Position numbers and translations under genes: made by a program. From Enterobacter asburiae (lineage in GTDB: Bacteria > Pseudomonadota > Gammaproteobacteria > Enterobacterales > Enterobacteriaceae), in NCBI RefSeq assembly GCF_024599655.1, contig NZ_CP102247.1, forward strand, positions 310,001 to 374,000: a stretch of DNA of 64,000 bases, written 5' to 3'. Of the stretch, positions 21,203 to 31,039 are shown piece after piece (within the stretch, counting starts at the first letter, position 1; each line of letters opens with the position of its first letter). Under the pieces are notes generated by a model that was not told the origin of the DNA, searched no databases, and saw only the letters and a program-made list of their open reading frames with translations.

Positions 21203-24200
21203 ATCTACTCACTTTATCGCTTGGCCTGGCGCTTATGCCGTGGGCCCAGGCCGCCAACTCACCGCAGCAGAAACAGCTGCTGGAGCAGGTTCGGCTGGGC
21301 GAATCGACACAGCGTGAGGATTTGGTTCGTCAGTCGCTCTATCGTCTTGAGCTGATTGACCCAAACAACCCTGACGTCATTGCCGCACGCTTTCGCTACC
21401 TGCTGCGTCAGGGCGATAACGCTGGCGCACAAAAAGAGCTGGATCGTCTGAAAGGGATCGCGCCGGGCTCAAGTGCATACCAGTCATCTCGCAACACGAT
21501 GCTGCTTTCCACGCCGGATGGCCGCCAGCAGCTCCAGCAGGCGCGACTGCTCGCCACTACGGGACACACCCAGGAGGCGATTGCCGCCTATGACAAGCTG
21601 TTTGACGGCAACCCGCCGGGCGGCGACGTGGCGACGGAATACTGGAACGTCGTGGCGAAAGACCCCGCTCGCCGGAATGCAGCCATTAACCAGCTCAAGA
21701 AAATAAACAGCAGTAGCCCCGGAAATACGCAGCTGCAGGCGACGCTGTCCCAGCTTTTATTCCAGAGCGAACGCCGTGATGAAGGCTTTGCGGTGTTGCA
21801 GGAGATGGCCAAATCTACCAATGGCCGTAGCCAGGCGTCTGATATGTGGTATGACCAAATCAAAGGCCAGCCTGCCAGCAGCGCCAGCGTTAGCGCGCTG
21901 CAAAAATACCTGAGCGTATTCAGCGATGGTGATAGCGTCGCGGCGGCGCGTGCCCAGCTTGAAGCGCAGCAAAAACAGCTCGCTGACCCGGCGTTCCGCG
22001 CGAAAGCGGAAGGGCTGGCGGCGGTGGATGCCGGGCAGGGAAGTAAGGCGGTGGCTGAGCTGCAGAAAGCCGTCAGCGCCAACCATGCCGACAGTGAAGC
22101 GGTGGGCGCCCTCGGCCAGGCCTATTCCCAGAAAGGCGACCGCGCACGCGCGGTGGCGCAGTTTGAAAAGGCGATTGCCCTCGATCCCCAGAGCGATAAC
22201 CGGGGTAAATGGGACAGTTTGCTCAAGGTTAACCGCTACTGGCTGCTGATCCAGCAGGGCGATGCGGCGCTGAAGGCGAATAACCCGGCGCAGGCGGAGC
22301 GTTACTACCAGCAGGCTCGCGGTATCGACAATACCGACAGTTATGCCGTGCTGGGGCTGGGCGATGCCGCCGCGGCGCGTAAAGATAACGACGCGGCGGA
22401 GCGTTATTATCGCCAGGCGCTGCGTATGGACAGCGGCAACAGCAATGCGGTCCGCGGCCTGGCTTATATCTACCGCGCGCAGTCCCCGGAGAAGGCCTCG
22501 CAGTTTATCCAGTCTCTCTCCGCCAGCCAGCGCCGGAGCATCGATGATATTGAACGCAGCCTGACCAACGAGCAGCTCTCCGCTCAGGCAGAACAGCTGG
22601 AAAATCAGGGGAAATACGCTCAGGCGGCAGAGATTCAGCGTCGTCGTCTGGCGCTCTCTCCGGGCGACGTGTGGATCACCTATCGTCTCTCGCGCGATCT
22701 CTACAGCGCGGGTCAGCGCAGCCAGGCGGATACCCTGATGCGTGAGCTTGCCAGCCAGAAACCGTCCGATCCGGATCAGGTGTACGCCAGCGCGCTCTAT
22801 CTTTCCGGCAACGATCAGGACCGCGCCGCGCTGGCGCATCTGGACACGCTGCCGCGCAGCCAGTGGAACGGCAATATTCAGGAGCTTGCCGACCGCCTGC
22901 AAAGCAACCAGGTGCTGGAAACCGCTAACCGTCTGCGCGACAGCGGCAAAGAGCAGGAGGCGGAAAACCTTCTGCGCCAGCAGCCAACCTCCACCCGCAT
23001 CGACCTGACGCTGGCGGACTGGGCGCAGCAGCGTGGCGATCTGGCGTCGGCGAAAACGACGTACAGCGCCGTTCTGCTGCGTGAACCGCAGAACGAAGAC
23101 GCGATCCTCGGCCTGACCGAGATTTATAGTGCGCAGGGTAACAAAGATGCCGCGCGCGCAGAGCTGGCGAAACTGCCCGCCGCGCAAAACGGCCAGCCGC
23201 TGTCGCTCAACATGCAGCGCCGGATCGCGATGGCGCAGGCAGGCCTGGGCGATTCCGCTGCCGCAGAACAGACATTCAACAAAATCATTCCGCAGGCTAA
23301 ATCGCAGCCCGGCTCCATGGAAAACGCGCTGGTGCTGCGTGATGCCGCGCGTTTCCAGGCGCAAAACGGGCAGCCTCAGCAGGCGCTGGAAACCTATAAA
23401 GATGCGATGGTGTCGTCCGGCGTCACGACGACCCGTCCGGCCGACAACGACAGCTTCACCCGGCTGACGCGTAACGATGAAAAAGACGACTGGCTGAAGC
23501 GCGGCGTGCGCAGTGATGCCGGTGACTTGTACCGTCAGCAGGATGTTAACGTCACGCTGCAGCACGACTACTGGGGCTCCAGCGGTACGGGCGGCTATTC
23601 CGACCTGAAAGCGCATACCACCATGCTGCAGGTGGATGCTCCGCTCTCTGACGGACGCATGTTCTTCAGAAGCGATCTGGTCAACATGGACGCCGGTTCA
23701 TTTGATAACAATAACGGGACTTACGATCCTAAATGGGGGACCTGCTACGAAACACCGTGTAGCGGCAATACCCATCAGTCCGACAATGGCGCAAGCGTTG
23801 CCGTCGGCTGGCAGAATAAAACCTGGGCGATGGATATTGGCACCACGCCAATGGGCTTTGACGTCGTCGACGTGGTGGGCGGCATCAGCTACAGCAGCGA
23901 TCTGGGCCCCATCGGCTATACCGTTAACGCCCATCGCCGTCCAATCTCCAGCTCCCTGCTGGCGTTCGCCGGGCAAAAAGATGCCAACACCGGCACTACC
24001 TGGGGCGGTGTACGTGCCACCGGTGGTGGCGTGAGCGTGAGCTATGACAAAGGGGAGGCGAACGGCGTCTGGTCCAGCCTCAACGCGGAAACGCTGACGG
24101 GTAAAAATGTGGAAGATAACTGGCGCGTCCGCTGGATGACGGGTTACTACTACAAGCTCATTAATAAAAACAATGAGCGCCTGACGGTCGGCGTCTCCAA

Positions 24201-24666
24201 TATGCTCTGGCACTACGACAAAGACCTGAGCGGTTATACCCTGGGTCAGGGCGGCTACTACAGCCCGCAGGAGTATGTCTCCTTCGCACTGCCGGTGACC
24301 TGGCGTAAACGCACGGAGAACTGGTCCTGGGAGCTGGGTGGCTCGGTGTCCTGGTCTCACTCCAAAACCAAAGACGAGTTGCGCTACCCGATTCAGAATC
24401 TGATCCCGACCGATGAGCCAGACCGCTATACCGACCGGGGCGCGATGGAAACCGGCAGCAGCTCCTCAGGAACGGGTTATACCGCGCGGGCCATTATCGA
24501 ACGCCGCGTCACGTCCAACTGGTTTGTGGGCATGGGCGTGGATATTCAGGAAGCGAAAGACTATACCCCAAGCCACGCGCTGATCTATGTGCGCTACTCT
24601 GCCGCAGGCTGGCAGGGCGATATGGACTTACCGCCGCAGCCGCTCATCCCGTACGCGGACTGGTAA
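21184..24666 (+). CDS. bcsC: Cellulose export outer-membrane protein BcsC
   Basis: Guides cellulose across the periplasm and outer membrane. 1160 residues (E. coli 1157). Signal peptide MRKFTVNLLTLSLGLALMPWAQA, then about 19 TPR helices up to residue ~800, then a 16-strand-type barrel from about 815 to the end (VRYSAAGWQGDMDLPPQPLIPYADW). ATG 21184 is preferred to TTG 21172 because the signal peptide starts there and GGGGCCAGGA precedes it. The very long open frame on the opposite strand is a codon-usage shadow. Confidence 0.96.
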   Translation: MRKFTVNLLTLSLGLALMPWAQAANSPQQKQLLEQVRLGESTQREDLVRQSLYRLELIDPNNPDVIAARFRYLLRQGDNAGAQKELDRLKGIAPGSSAYQSSRNTMLLSTPDGRQQLQQARLLATTGHTQEAIAAYDKLFDGNPPGGDVATEYWNVVAKDPARRNAAINQLKKINSSSPGNTQLQATLSQLLFQSERRDEGFAVLQEMAKSTNGRSQASDMWYDQIKGQPASSASVSALQKYLSVFSDGDSVAAARAQLEAQQKQLADPAFRAKAEGLAAVDAGQGSKAVAELQKAVSANHADSEAVGALGQAYSQKGDRARAVAQFEKAIALDPQSDNRGKWDSLLKVNRYWLLIQQGDAALKANNPAQAERYYQQARGIDNTDSYAVLGLGDAAAARKDNDAAERYYRQALRMDSGNSNAVRGLAYIYRAQSPEKASQFIQSLSASQRRSIDDIERSLTNEQLSAQAEQLENQGKYAQAAEIQRRRLALSPGDVWITYRLSRDLYSAGQRSQADTLMRELASQKPSDPDQVYASALYLSGNDQDRAALAHLDTLPRSQWNGNIQELADRLQSNQVLETANRLRDSGKEQEAENLLRQQPTSTRIDLTLADWAQQRGDLASAKTTYSAVLLREPQNEDAILGLTEIYSAQGNKDAARAELAKLPAAQNGQPLSLNMQRRIAMAQAGLGDSAAAEQTFNKIIPQAKSQPGSMENALVLRDAARFQAQNGQPQQALETYKDAMVSSGVTTTRPADNDSFTRLTRNDEKDDWLKRGVRSDAGDLYRQQDVNVTLQHDYWGSSGTGGYSDLKAHTTMLQVDAPLSDGRMFFRSDLVNMDAGSFDNNNGTYDPKWGTCYETPCSGNTHQSDNGASVAVGWQNKTWAMDIGTTPMGFDVVDVVGGISYSSDLGPIGYTVNAHRRPISSSLLAFAGQKDANTGTTWGGVRATGGGVSVSYDKGEANGVWSSLNAETLTGKNVEDNWRVRWMTGYYYKLINKNNERLTVGVSNMLWHYDKDLSGYTLGQGGYYSPQEYVSFALPVTWRKRTENWSWELGGSVSWSHSKTKDELRYPIQNLIPTDEPDRYTDRGAMETGSSSSGTGYTARAIIERRVTSNWFVGMGVDIQEAKDYTPSHALIYVRYSAAGWQGDMDLPPQPLIPYADW

Positions 24667-24727
24667 TCGGATTTTCCTTAATCCATTTGTAAGTCTCTCT
24701 TAATAGCGCGGCAATCGGGTATACTCA

Positions 24728-24756
24728 GGCGCGCCAGGTTTACACCCTGGCGCGCC
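24728..24756. other. Strong GC hairpin between bcsC and pdeK
   Basis: Perfect 11-bp inverted repeat GGCGCGCCAGG / CCTGGCGCGCC with loop TTTACAC, 61 nt after bcsC and 30 nt before the pdeK start. There is no T tract, so it is not a plain intrinsic terminator. It could be a processing barrier for bcs mRNA or an element in the pdeK leader. A TATACT sequence (24720-24725) just before it could be a -10 box, which would place the hairpin at the very 5' end of a pdeK transcript. Confidence 0.7.
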
Positions 24757-24785
24757 CTGCGCTTCGAGTTTTGTGGAGAGTCATT

Positions 24786-26792
24786 TTGCGTGTCAGCCGT
24801 TCCTTAACAATCAAACAGATGGCGATGGTCTCTGCCGTCACCATGCTGTTTGTACTGCTCTTCTGCGTAATTTTGCTGTTTCATTCCGTACAGCAGAATC
24901 GCTATAACACGGCTTCGCAGTTAGAAAGTATCGCCCGCTCGGTGCGCGGCCCGCTCTCCGCCTCTATCCTGAAAGGGGATATTCCCGAAGCGGAAACCAT
25001 TTTAAAACGCATTCAGCCTGCCGGTGTCGTTAGCCGCGCCGACGTCGTCTTGCCCAACCAGTTTCAGGCGCTGCGGATGAGCTTTATTCCGGAGCGTCCC
25101 GTCCCGATGATGGTGATGCGCCTGTTTGAACTGCCGGTGCAAATTTCGCTGCCCGTTTATTCACTCGAACGCCCTGCCAACCCGCAGCCGCTGGCCTACC
25201 TGGTATTACAGGCGGACTCCTACCGCATGTATAAATTCGTCATGAGCTGGGTGGTTACGTTAGTGACCACTTGCTTACTTATGACGCTGATCCTCAGCGT
25301 GGCGCTCACCTGGTGCATTAACCGACTGATTGTTCATCCGCTGCGCCGCATCGCCCGCGAGCTGAATACGCTTGCGCCGCAGGATCAGATGGGGCATCAG
25401 CTTGAGCTGCCGCGTCTGCATCATGACGATGAGATAGGTATGCTGGTGCGCAGCTACAACCTCAACCAGCAGCGCATCCAGCGTCAGCAGGATGAGCTCA
25501 ACAGCAGCGCCACGCGCTTCCCGGTGTCGGAGCTTCCCAATAAAGCCTTCCTGATGGCGATGCTGGAGCAGACCGTTGCCCGTCAGCAAACCACGGCGCT
25601 AATGGTAATCGCCTGTGAAACCCTGCAGGACACGGCGGGCGTGCTTCAGGAGAGCCAGCGAGAAATGCTGCTGCTGACCCTGGTGGAAAAAGTGAAGTCT
25701 GTCCTGGCCCCGCGCATGGTGCTGACCCAGGTCAGCGGTTACGACCTGGTGGTGATTGCCAATGGCGTAAAAGAGCCCTGGCATGCGATCACATTAGGTC
25801 AGCAAGTACTCACTGTCATTAATGAGCGGTTGCCCATTCAGGGTATCCAGCTTCGCCCAAGCGCCAGCATCGGTATCGCCATGTACTATGGTGATTTAAC
25901 GGCGGAACAGCTTTATCGTCGCGCGTTCTCGGCGGCGTTTACCGCCCGGCGCAAAGGGAAAAATCAGATCCAGTTCTTCGACCCGGAGCAGATGGAAAAG
26001 GCGCAGCAGCGCCTGACGGAAGAAAGCGACATCCTGACCGCGCTGGATAACCGCCAGTTTGCCCTCTGGCTACAGCCGCAGGTGAATTTGCTGACGGGAG
26101 AAGTGAAAAGCGCCGAGGCGCTGCTGCGCGTGCAGCAGCCAGATGGTTCATGGGAGCTGCCGGAAGGGCTGATTGAGCGCATTGAGTCCTGTGGCCTGAT
26201 GGTTACCGTCGGCTACTGGGTGCTGGAGGAGTCCTGCCGTCAGCTTGCGGCCTGGCAGGAACGCGGCGTGACGCTGCCGCTGTCGGTCAATTTGTCTGCC
26301 CTGCAGCTTATGCATCCGACCATGGTTTCAGAGATGCTGGAGCTGATCCATCGTTACCGCATCAAGCCTGATACGTTAACCCTGGAAGTGACTGAGAGCC
26401 GACGCATTGACGATCCCAACGAGGCGGTCGCAATCCTTAAGCCGCTGCGTAATGCCGGCATTCGCATTGCGCTGGACGATTTTGGCATGGGCTACGCCGG
26501 GCTGCGCCAGCTTCAGCACATGAAAACCCTTCCGGTGGATGTGCTCAAAATTGACAAAGCGTTTGTCGACGGTCTGCCGGGCGACAGCAGCATGGTGCAG
26601 GCGATTATCCAGATGGCGCGCAGCCTCAACCTGGATCTTATTGCCGAAGGGATTGAAACTGAAGCGCAACGCACCTGGCTGGCCGAGGCGGGCGTGGAGA
26701 GCGGACAAGGCTTCCTTTTTGCCCCTGCTGTTCCTTCGGATGTCTTTGAACAACGATACCTTTCTGGCGCTGACAACCACGCAAAAGTGTAA
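24786..26792 (+). CDS. pdeK: Membrane EAL-domain c-di-GMP phosphodiesterase PdeK (YhjK/HmsP-like)
   Basis: 668 residues matching E. coli YhjK (about 650) throughout. Two membrane helices (about 12-32 and 150-175) frame a periplasmic domain. A HAMP-like segment, a degenerate GGDEF domain (no GGDEF signature; the region reads ASIGIAMYYGDLTAEQL) and an EAL domain with E444-A-L, LEVTESRR, DDFGMGYAGL and LKIDKAFVDGL follow. The EAL motifs look intact, so c-di-GMP hydrolysis is expected. The start is TTG 24786: it gives the family N-terminus RVSRSLTIKQM and has GGAGAG five bases before it. Downstream of bcsC, it probably limits cellulose synthesis. Confidence 0.93.
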   Translation: MRVSRSLTIKQMAMVSAVTMLFVLLFCVILLFHSVQQNRYNTASQLESIARSVRGPLSASILKGDIPEAETILKRIQPAGVVSRADVVLPNQFQALRMSFIPERPVPMMVMRLFELPVQISLPVYSLERPANPQPLAYLVLQADSYRMYKFVMSWVVTLVTTCLLMTLILSVALTWCINRLIVHPLRRIARELNTLAPQDQMGHQLELPRLHHDDEIGMLVRSYNLNQQRIQRQQDELNSSATRFPVSELPNKAFLMAMLEQTVARQQTTALMVIACETLQDTAGVLQESQREMLLLTLVEKVKSVLAPRMVLTQVSGYDLVVIANGVKEPWHAITLGQQVLTVINERLPIQGIQLRPSASIGIAMYYGDLTAEQLYRRAFSAAFTARRKGKNQIQFFDPEQMEKAQQRLTEESDILTALDNRQFALWLQPQVNLLTGEVKSAEALLRVQQPDGSWELPEGLIERIESCGLMVTVGYWVLEESCRQLAAWQERGVTLPLSVNLSALQLMHPTMVSEMLELIHRYRIKPDTLTLEVTESRRIDDPNEAVAILKPLRNAGIRIALDDFGMGYAGLRQLQHMKTLPVDVLKIDKAFVDGLPGDSSMVQAIIQMARSLNLDLIAEGIETEAQRTWLAEAGVESGQGFLFAPAVPSDVFEQRYLSGADNHAKV

Positions 26793-26951
26793 TTTTGTTG
26801 CTGGCTTGTGCGAGCCAGCTCAAAGTTCTTAACATTTGTGTTTCAAATTTGAACTGAGTTTATTTCTGTCCTGTTATGTGGGTGTTATTTTAAAGCCGCA
26901 GGTTAACCATAACCTTACAAAACCTGTGGTTTTTCTTCCCAAGGACACCTT

Positions 26952-28238
26952 ATGAAAACCTCACTCTTCAAAAGTCTTTATTTCCAGGTCCTGACAGCCA
27001 TCGCCATCGGTATTCTGCTGGGTCACTATTACCCTGAACTGGGCGCGCAAATGAAACCGCTTGGCGACGCGTTCGTTAAGCTCATCAAAATGGTCATCGC
27101 TCCGGTGATCTTCTGTACCGTCGTGACGGGCATCGCTGGCATGGAAAGCATGAAGGCGGTAGGTCGTACCGGTGCAGTGGCGCTTCTCTATTTTGAAGTG
27201 GTCAGTACCCTTGCGCTGATTATTGGTCTGATCATCGTCAACGTGGTGCAGCCTGGCGCGGGGATGAACGTAGACCCGTCGACGCTTGATGCCAAAGCGG
27301 TCGCGGTATATGCCGAGCAGGCGAAGGATCAGGGCGTGGTGGCCTTCCTGCTGGACGTGATTCCGGGCAGCGTCATTGGCGCGTTCGCCAGCGGAAACAT
27401 CCTGCAGGTTCTGCTGTTCGCCGTGTTGTTTGGCTTTGCCCTGCACCGTCTGGGCAGCAAAGGCCAGCTTATCTTTAATGTGATCGAAAGCTTCTCGCAG
27501 GTCATCTTCGGCATCATCAATATGATCATGCGCCTGGCGCCAATCGGTGCTTTCGGTGCGATGGCCTTTACCATCGGTAAGTATGGCGTCGGTACGCTGG
27601 TGCAGCTGGGTCAGCTGATTATCTGCTTCTATATCACCTGTATCCTTTTCGTGGTCGTGGTGCTGGGGTCCATCGCCCGCGCGACAGGTTTCAACATCTT
27701 CAAATTCATCCGTTACATCCGCGAAGAGCTGCTGATTGTTCTGGGGACCTCCTCTTCAGAGTCGGCGCTGCCGCGCATGCTCGACAAGATGGAAAAGCTG
27801 GGGTGCCGTAAATCGGTGGTCGGGCTGGTGATCCCGACGGGATACTCCTTCAACCTGGACGGCACCTCGATATACCTGACGATGGCGGCCGTGTTCATCG
27901 CTCAGGCGACCAACAGCCATATGGATATTTTCCATCAGATTACCCTGCTGGTGGTGCTCCTGCTCTCCTCTAAAGGCGCGGCAGGCGTGACGGGCAGCGG
28001 ATTTATCGTGCTGGCTGCCACCATCTCCGCGGTGGGTCACCTGCCGGTGGCGGGTCTGGCGTTGATTCTGGGTATCGACCGCTTCATGTCAGAGGCGCGT
28101 GCGTTAACCAACCTGGTGGGTAACGGCGTGGCAACGGTGGTGGTTGCGAAATGGGTGAAAGAGCTGGATCACAAAAAGCTCGACGATACTCTGAATAACC
28201 GCTCAACTGACAGCAAAAATCCTGGCTTATCCTCTTAA
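26952..28238 (+). CDS. dctA: C4-dicarboxylate:cation symporter DctA
   Basis: Aerobic uptake of succinate, fumarate, malate and aspartate across the inner membrane, DAACS family. 428 residues, same as E. coli. Signature serine-rich re-entrant loop GTSSSESALPRM (near 270) and the motif GYSFNLDGTSIYLTMA (near 298) bind substrate and cation. ATG 26952 with AAGGA in SD position. The upstream gap 26793-26951 carries the promoter; I could not assign CRP or DcuR sites. Confidence 0.97.
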   Translation: MKTSLFKSLYFQVLTAIAIGILLGHYYPELGAQMKPLGDAFVKLIKMVIAPVIFCTVVTGIAGMESMKAVGRTGAVALLYFEVVSTLALIIGLIIVNVVQPGAGMNVDPSTLDAKAVAVYAEQAKDQGVVAFLLDVIPGSVIGAFASGNILQVLLFAVLFGFALHRLGSKGQLIFNVIESFSQVIFGIINMIMRLAPIGAFGAMAFTIGKYGVGTLVQLGQLIICFYITCILFVVVVLGSIARATGFNIFKFIRYIREELLIVLGTSSSESALPRMLDKMEKLGCRKSVVGLVIPTGYSFNLDGTSIYLTMAAVFIAQATNSHMDIFHQITLLVVLLLSSKGAAGVTGSGFIVLAATISAVGHLPVAGLALILGIDRFMSEARALTNLVGNGVATVVVAKWVKELDHKKLDDTLNNRSTDSKNPGLSS

Positions 28239-28252
28239 TCTTGTCACAAATG

Positions 28253-28278
28253 CCCGTATTCCCTTGTCGGGATGCGGG
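28253..28278 (+). terminator. Possible dctA terminator hairpin
   Basis: CCCGTATTCCC pairs with GGGATGCGGG (one bulge, 10-11 pairs, TTGTC loop) 14 nt after dctA. There is no T tract, so it may be Rho-assisted or an mRNA 3' stabiliser. Confidence 0.4.
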
Positions 28279-28464
28279 CTCCTGCGCATAATAACTGTTC
28301 GTACCTGTCATAATTCGACAAGATTTTTTTGGGTATATTTCACTTCGGACCGTGACGTTTTGCCGAACGCGCGGTCTAATCGACGTGTTTTCATCGTCAT
28401 CTTTAAGAGTGAAGCGCGTCGCGAAACACTCTTTTTTAACCAGGAATGTTGATCAGGGGTTCAC

Positions 28465-29958
28465 ATGCAGGGCACAAAAATTCGACTCTTAACCGGCGGT
28501 TTGCTGATGATGGCAGCAGCCAGTTATGTGCAGGCAGATGCGCTCCAGCCAGACCCGGCCTGGCAACAAGGGACATTAGCGAACGGTTTTCAGTGGCAGG
28601 TGTTAGCCACTCCGCAACGTCCCAGCGATCGTATTGAAATCCGTCTGTCTGTTAATACCGGCTCCCTCACTGAAAGCACCCAGCAAACCGGTTTTAGCCA
28701 CTTTATTCCCCGGCTGGCGCTCACGCAGAGCGGCAGCCTGCAAGCGGTTCAGGTGCGTTCGCTTTGGCAGCAGGCCATCGATCCGAAACGCCCGCTCCCC
28801 CCGGCCGTTCTCTCGTATGACTACACCATGTTTAACCTGAGCCTGCCAAACAACCGTAACGACCTGCTTAAAGAAGCGCTTACGTATCTCTCCGATGCCT
28901 CTGGCAATCTGGCGATTACGCCGGACACCGTCAACTATGCGCTGAGCAACAGCGACATGGTGGCGACCTGGCCTGGGGATACCAAAGAGGGCTGGTGGCG
29001 TTACCGCCTGAAGGGCTCAACGTTACTGGGACACGATCCGGCCGAACCGCTGAAACAGCCGGTGGACGCCGAACAGGTAAAATCGTTCTACCAGAAGTGG
29101 TACACCCCGGACGCGATGACGCTGATCGTGGTGGGCAACGTGGACAGCCGCGCGGTGGTGGAGCAGATCAACAAAGCGTTTGGTGATTTGAAAGGCAAGC
29201 GTGAAACGCCAGCCCCCGTTCCGACGCTTTCTCCGCTGCGTGCAGAGCCTGTCAGCATTATGACGGATGCCGTGCGTCAGGATCGCCTCTCCATCATGTG
29301 GGATAACGCCTGGCAGCCAATCCGCGAGTCCGCGGCGATGTTGCGCTACTGGCGTGCCGATCTGGCGCGTGAAGCGCTGTTCTGGCACGTTCAGCAGACG
29401 CTGAGCAAGAACAACGTGAAGAATATCGGTCTTGGCTTTGACTGCCGCGTGCTGTTCCAGCGTGCGCAATGCGCCATTAATGTTGAATCGCCGGGCGATA
29501 AGCTGAATGCCAATCTGGGTGTGGTCGCGAAAGAGCTGGCAAAAGTGCGTAAAGAGGGGCTTTCCGAAGAGGAATTCAACGCTCTCGTGGCGCAGAAAAA
29601 ACTCGAGCTGCAGAAGCTGTTTGCGACCTACGCTCGCGCCGATACCGACATTCTGATCAGCCAGCGAATTCGCTCTCTGCAGAATCAGGTGGTGGACATT
29701 GCGCCGGAACAGTACCAGAAGCTTCGTCAGGACTTCCTGAACGGTCTGACCGTCGATATGCTCAATCAGGACCTCCGTCAGCAGCTGTCGCAGGAAATGG
29801 CGTTGATCCTCCTGCAGCCGAAGGGCGAGCCGGAGTATGACATGAAGGAACTGCAGAAGACCTGGGATTCCATTATGGCTACCGCTCCGCAGCCAGCGCA
29901 GGCCGCCACGGCTGATGATTTACATCCGGACGCGACGGATATTCCGCAGGGGCAGTAA
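28465..29958 (+). CDS. yhjJ: M16-peptidase-like protein YhjJ, metal motif degenerate
   Basis: 497 residues (E. coli 498) with a signal peptide (LLTGGLLMMAAASYVQADA), so periplasmic. It has the fold order of M16 peptidases (pitrilysin/insulinase), but the HxxEH zinc motif reads HFIPR: the first His is kept, Glu and second His are Pro and Arg. The same degeneration is present in E. coli YhjJ as I recall it. A peptidase function is therefore unlikely; it may be a binding or scaffold protein. Second-domain M16 features (KWYTPDAMTLIVVGNV, near 213) are kept. Confidence 0.9.
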   Translation: MQGTKIRLLTGGLLMMAAASYVQADALQPDPAWQQGTLANGFQWQVLATPQRPSDRIEIRLSVNTGSLTESTQQTGFSHFIPRLALTQSGSLQAVQVRSLWQQAIDPKRPLPPAVLSYDYTMFNLSLPNNRNDLLKEALTYLSDASGNLAITPDTVNYALSNSDMVATWPGDTKEGWWRYRLKGSTLLGHDPAEPLKQPVDAEQVKSFYQKWYTPDAMTLIVVGNVDSRAVVEQINKAFGDLKGKRETPAPVPTLSPLRAEPVSIMTDAVRQDRLSIMWDNAWQPIRESAAMLRYWRADLAREALFWHVQQTLSKNNVKNIGLGFDCRVLFQRAQCAINVESPGDKLNANLGVVAKELAKVRKEGLSEEEFNALVAQKKLELQKLFATYARADTDILISQRIRSLQNQVVDIAPEQYQKLRQDFLNGLTVDMLNQDLRQQLSQEMALILLQPKGEPEYDMKELQKTWDSIMATAPQPAQAATADDLHPDATDIPQGQ

Positions 29959-30044
29959 CCCCCTCACCCTAACCCTCTCCCCATAGGGGAGAGGGAACTA
30001 TAAACACCCTCTCCCCTTTGGGGAGAGGGCCGGGGTAAGGGGAG
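29959..30044. repeat. CCCTCACCC palindromic repeat, copy B (paired)
   Basis: Two inverted units: CCCTCTCCCC-ATA-GGGGAGAGGG and CCCTCTCCCC-TTT-GGGGAGAGGG, bordered by CCCCTCACCCTAA on the left and CCGGGGTAAGGGG on the right, so the whole block is also a larger inverted repeat. It fills the gap between convergent yhjJ and kdgK, starting right at the yhjJ stop. A BIME-like arrangement suited to a bidirectional terminator. Confidence 0.9.
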
Positions 30045-30045
30045 A

Positions 30046-30975
30046 TTAAACAGGCATCGCCTCACGCGGAATAATCGCCCCGCGATACTGAATCACCGTG
30101 CTGGCCGTCAGGTGCCCACGCTGTGCCGCCGCTTCCGGTGTTCCACCCGTCAGACGTACCGCCAGATAGCCCGCGCTGAATGAGTCGCCTGCCGCCGTGG
30201 TATCAATCACTTTCTCTTTGGCAAGCTTTACCGCCGGAACGTCAACCAGCGCTTCACCCGCCACCGCGACCAGGCACGACTCTGCACCGCGCTTAATCAC
30301 CACTTCGCTCACGCCTGCCGCCTGGGTGCGTGCAATCACGTCTTCTACCGGTTTCTCACCCCACAGGGCGTCTTCATCGTCGAGCGTCAGGAAGGCGATG
30401 TCGGTGCACTGCAGCATCTGTTGATAGACCTGCTGCGTCTCTTCGCGGCTGGCCCACAGGCGCGGGCGGTAGTTGTTATCGAAAATAACCTTACCGCCGT
30501 TTGCACGGCATTCGCGCAGCAGCGAGAGCAGCTTTTCTCTGCTGGTGGGGCTTAAAATCGCCAGGCTAATGCCGCTCAGATAGAGATAGTCAAATGTCGC
30601 CAGCTCTTCACAGATGGCCGCGGCCGCGTCGCTCTCCAGCCAGAATTTGGCCGCGGCTTCGTTACGCCAGTAATAAAACGTGCGTTCGCCGGTGCTGTCG
30701 GTTTCGATGTAATAAAGCCCCGGGAGGCGGTTTTCCATACGCTGAATCAACGACGTTTCAACATGTTCACTCTGCCAGGCCTCCAGCATTTGCTGGCTGA
30801 AGCTGTCCGTACCCAGGGCGGTAACGTAGTTCACGGTAAGCGCGTCAGGCGCGACCTGACGGGCAATATAAACGGACGTGTTTAACGTATCGCCACCAAA
30901 TCCGCGGCTGACTTCCGCGCCTTTTTGTGACAGCTCAATCATGCATTCGCCAATCACGGCAATTTTTTTGGACAT
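30046..30975 (-). CDS. kdgK: 2-dehydro-3-deoxygluconokinase KdgK
   Basis: Phosphorylates KDG to KDPG, joining pectin/hexuronate breakdown to the Entner-Doudoroff pathway. 309 residues, as in E. coli. PfkB (ribokinase) family: N-terminal GGDTLNTSVY substrate loop and C-terminal DTTAAGDSFSAGYLA with the catalytic Asp. A KdgR-box-like site lies 65-83 bp upstream of the ATG. Confidence 0.96.
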   Translation of the reverse strand: MSKKIAVIGECMIELSQKGAEVSRGFGGDTLNTSVYIARQVAPDALTVNYVTALGTDSFSQQMLEAWQSEHVETSLIQRMENRLPGLYYIETDSTGERTFYYWRNEAAAKFWLESDAAAAICEELATFDYLYLSGISLAILSPTSREKLLSLLRECRANGGKVIFDNNYRPRLWASREETQQVYQQMLQCTDIAFLTLDDEDALWGEKPVEDVIARTQAAGVSEVVIKRGAESCLVAVAGEALVDVPAVKLAKEKVIDTTAAGDSFSAGYLAVRLTGGTPEAAAQRGHLTASTVIQYRGAIIPREAMPV

Positions 30976-31039
30976 AGTCGTGAACCTGAACAGAAGAATT
31001 ATCAGCAGTGTGCGCTGAGTGAATTAACCGGTCAACTAT

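Noticed and set aside
21757..23616. 619-residue open frame on the minus strand
   Set aside because: It lies wholly within bcsC, reflects GC-rich codon bias, and has no recognisable domain or ribosome site. The same applies to long minus frames over bcsA (15700-16437, 16654-17517) and prlC (58273-59664).
26793..26951. CRP site in the dctA promoter region
   Set aside because: Candidate TGTG-containing stretches lack the second half-site (TCACA) at the right spacing.
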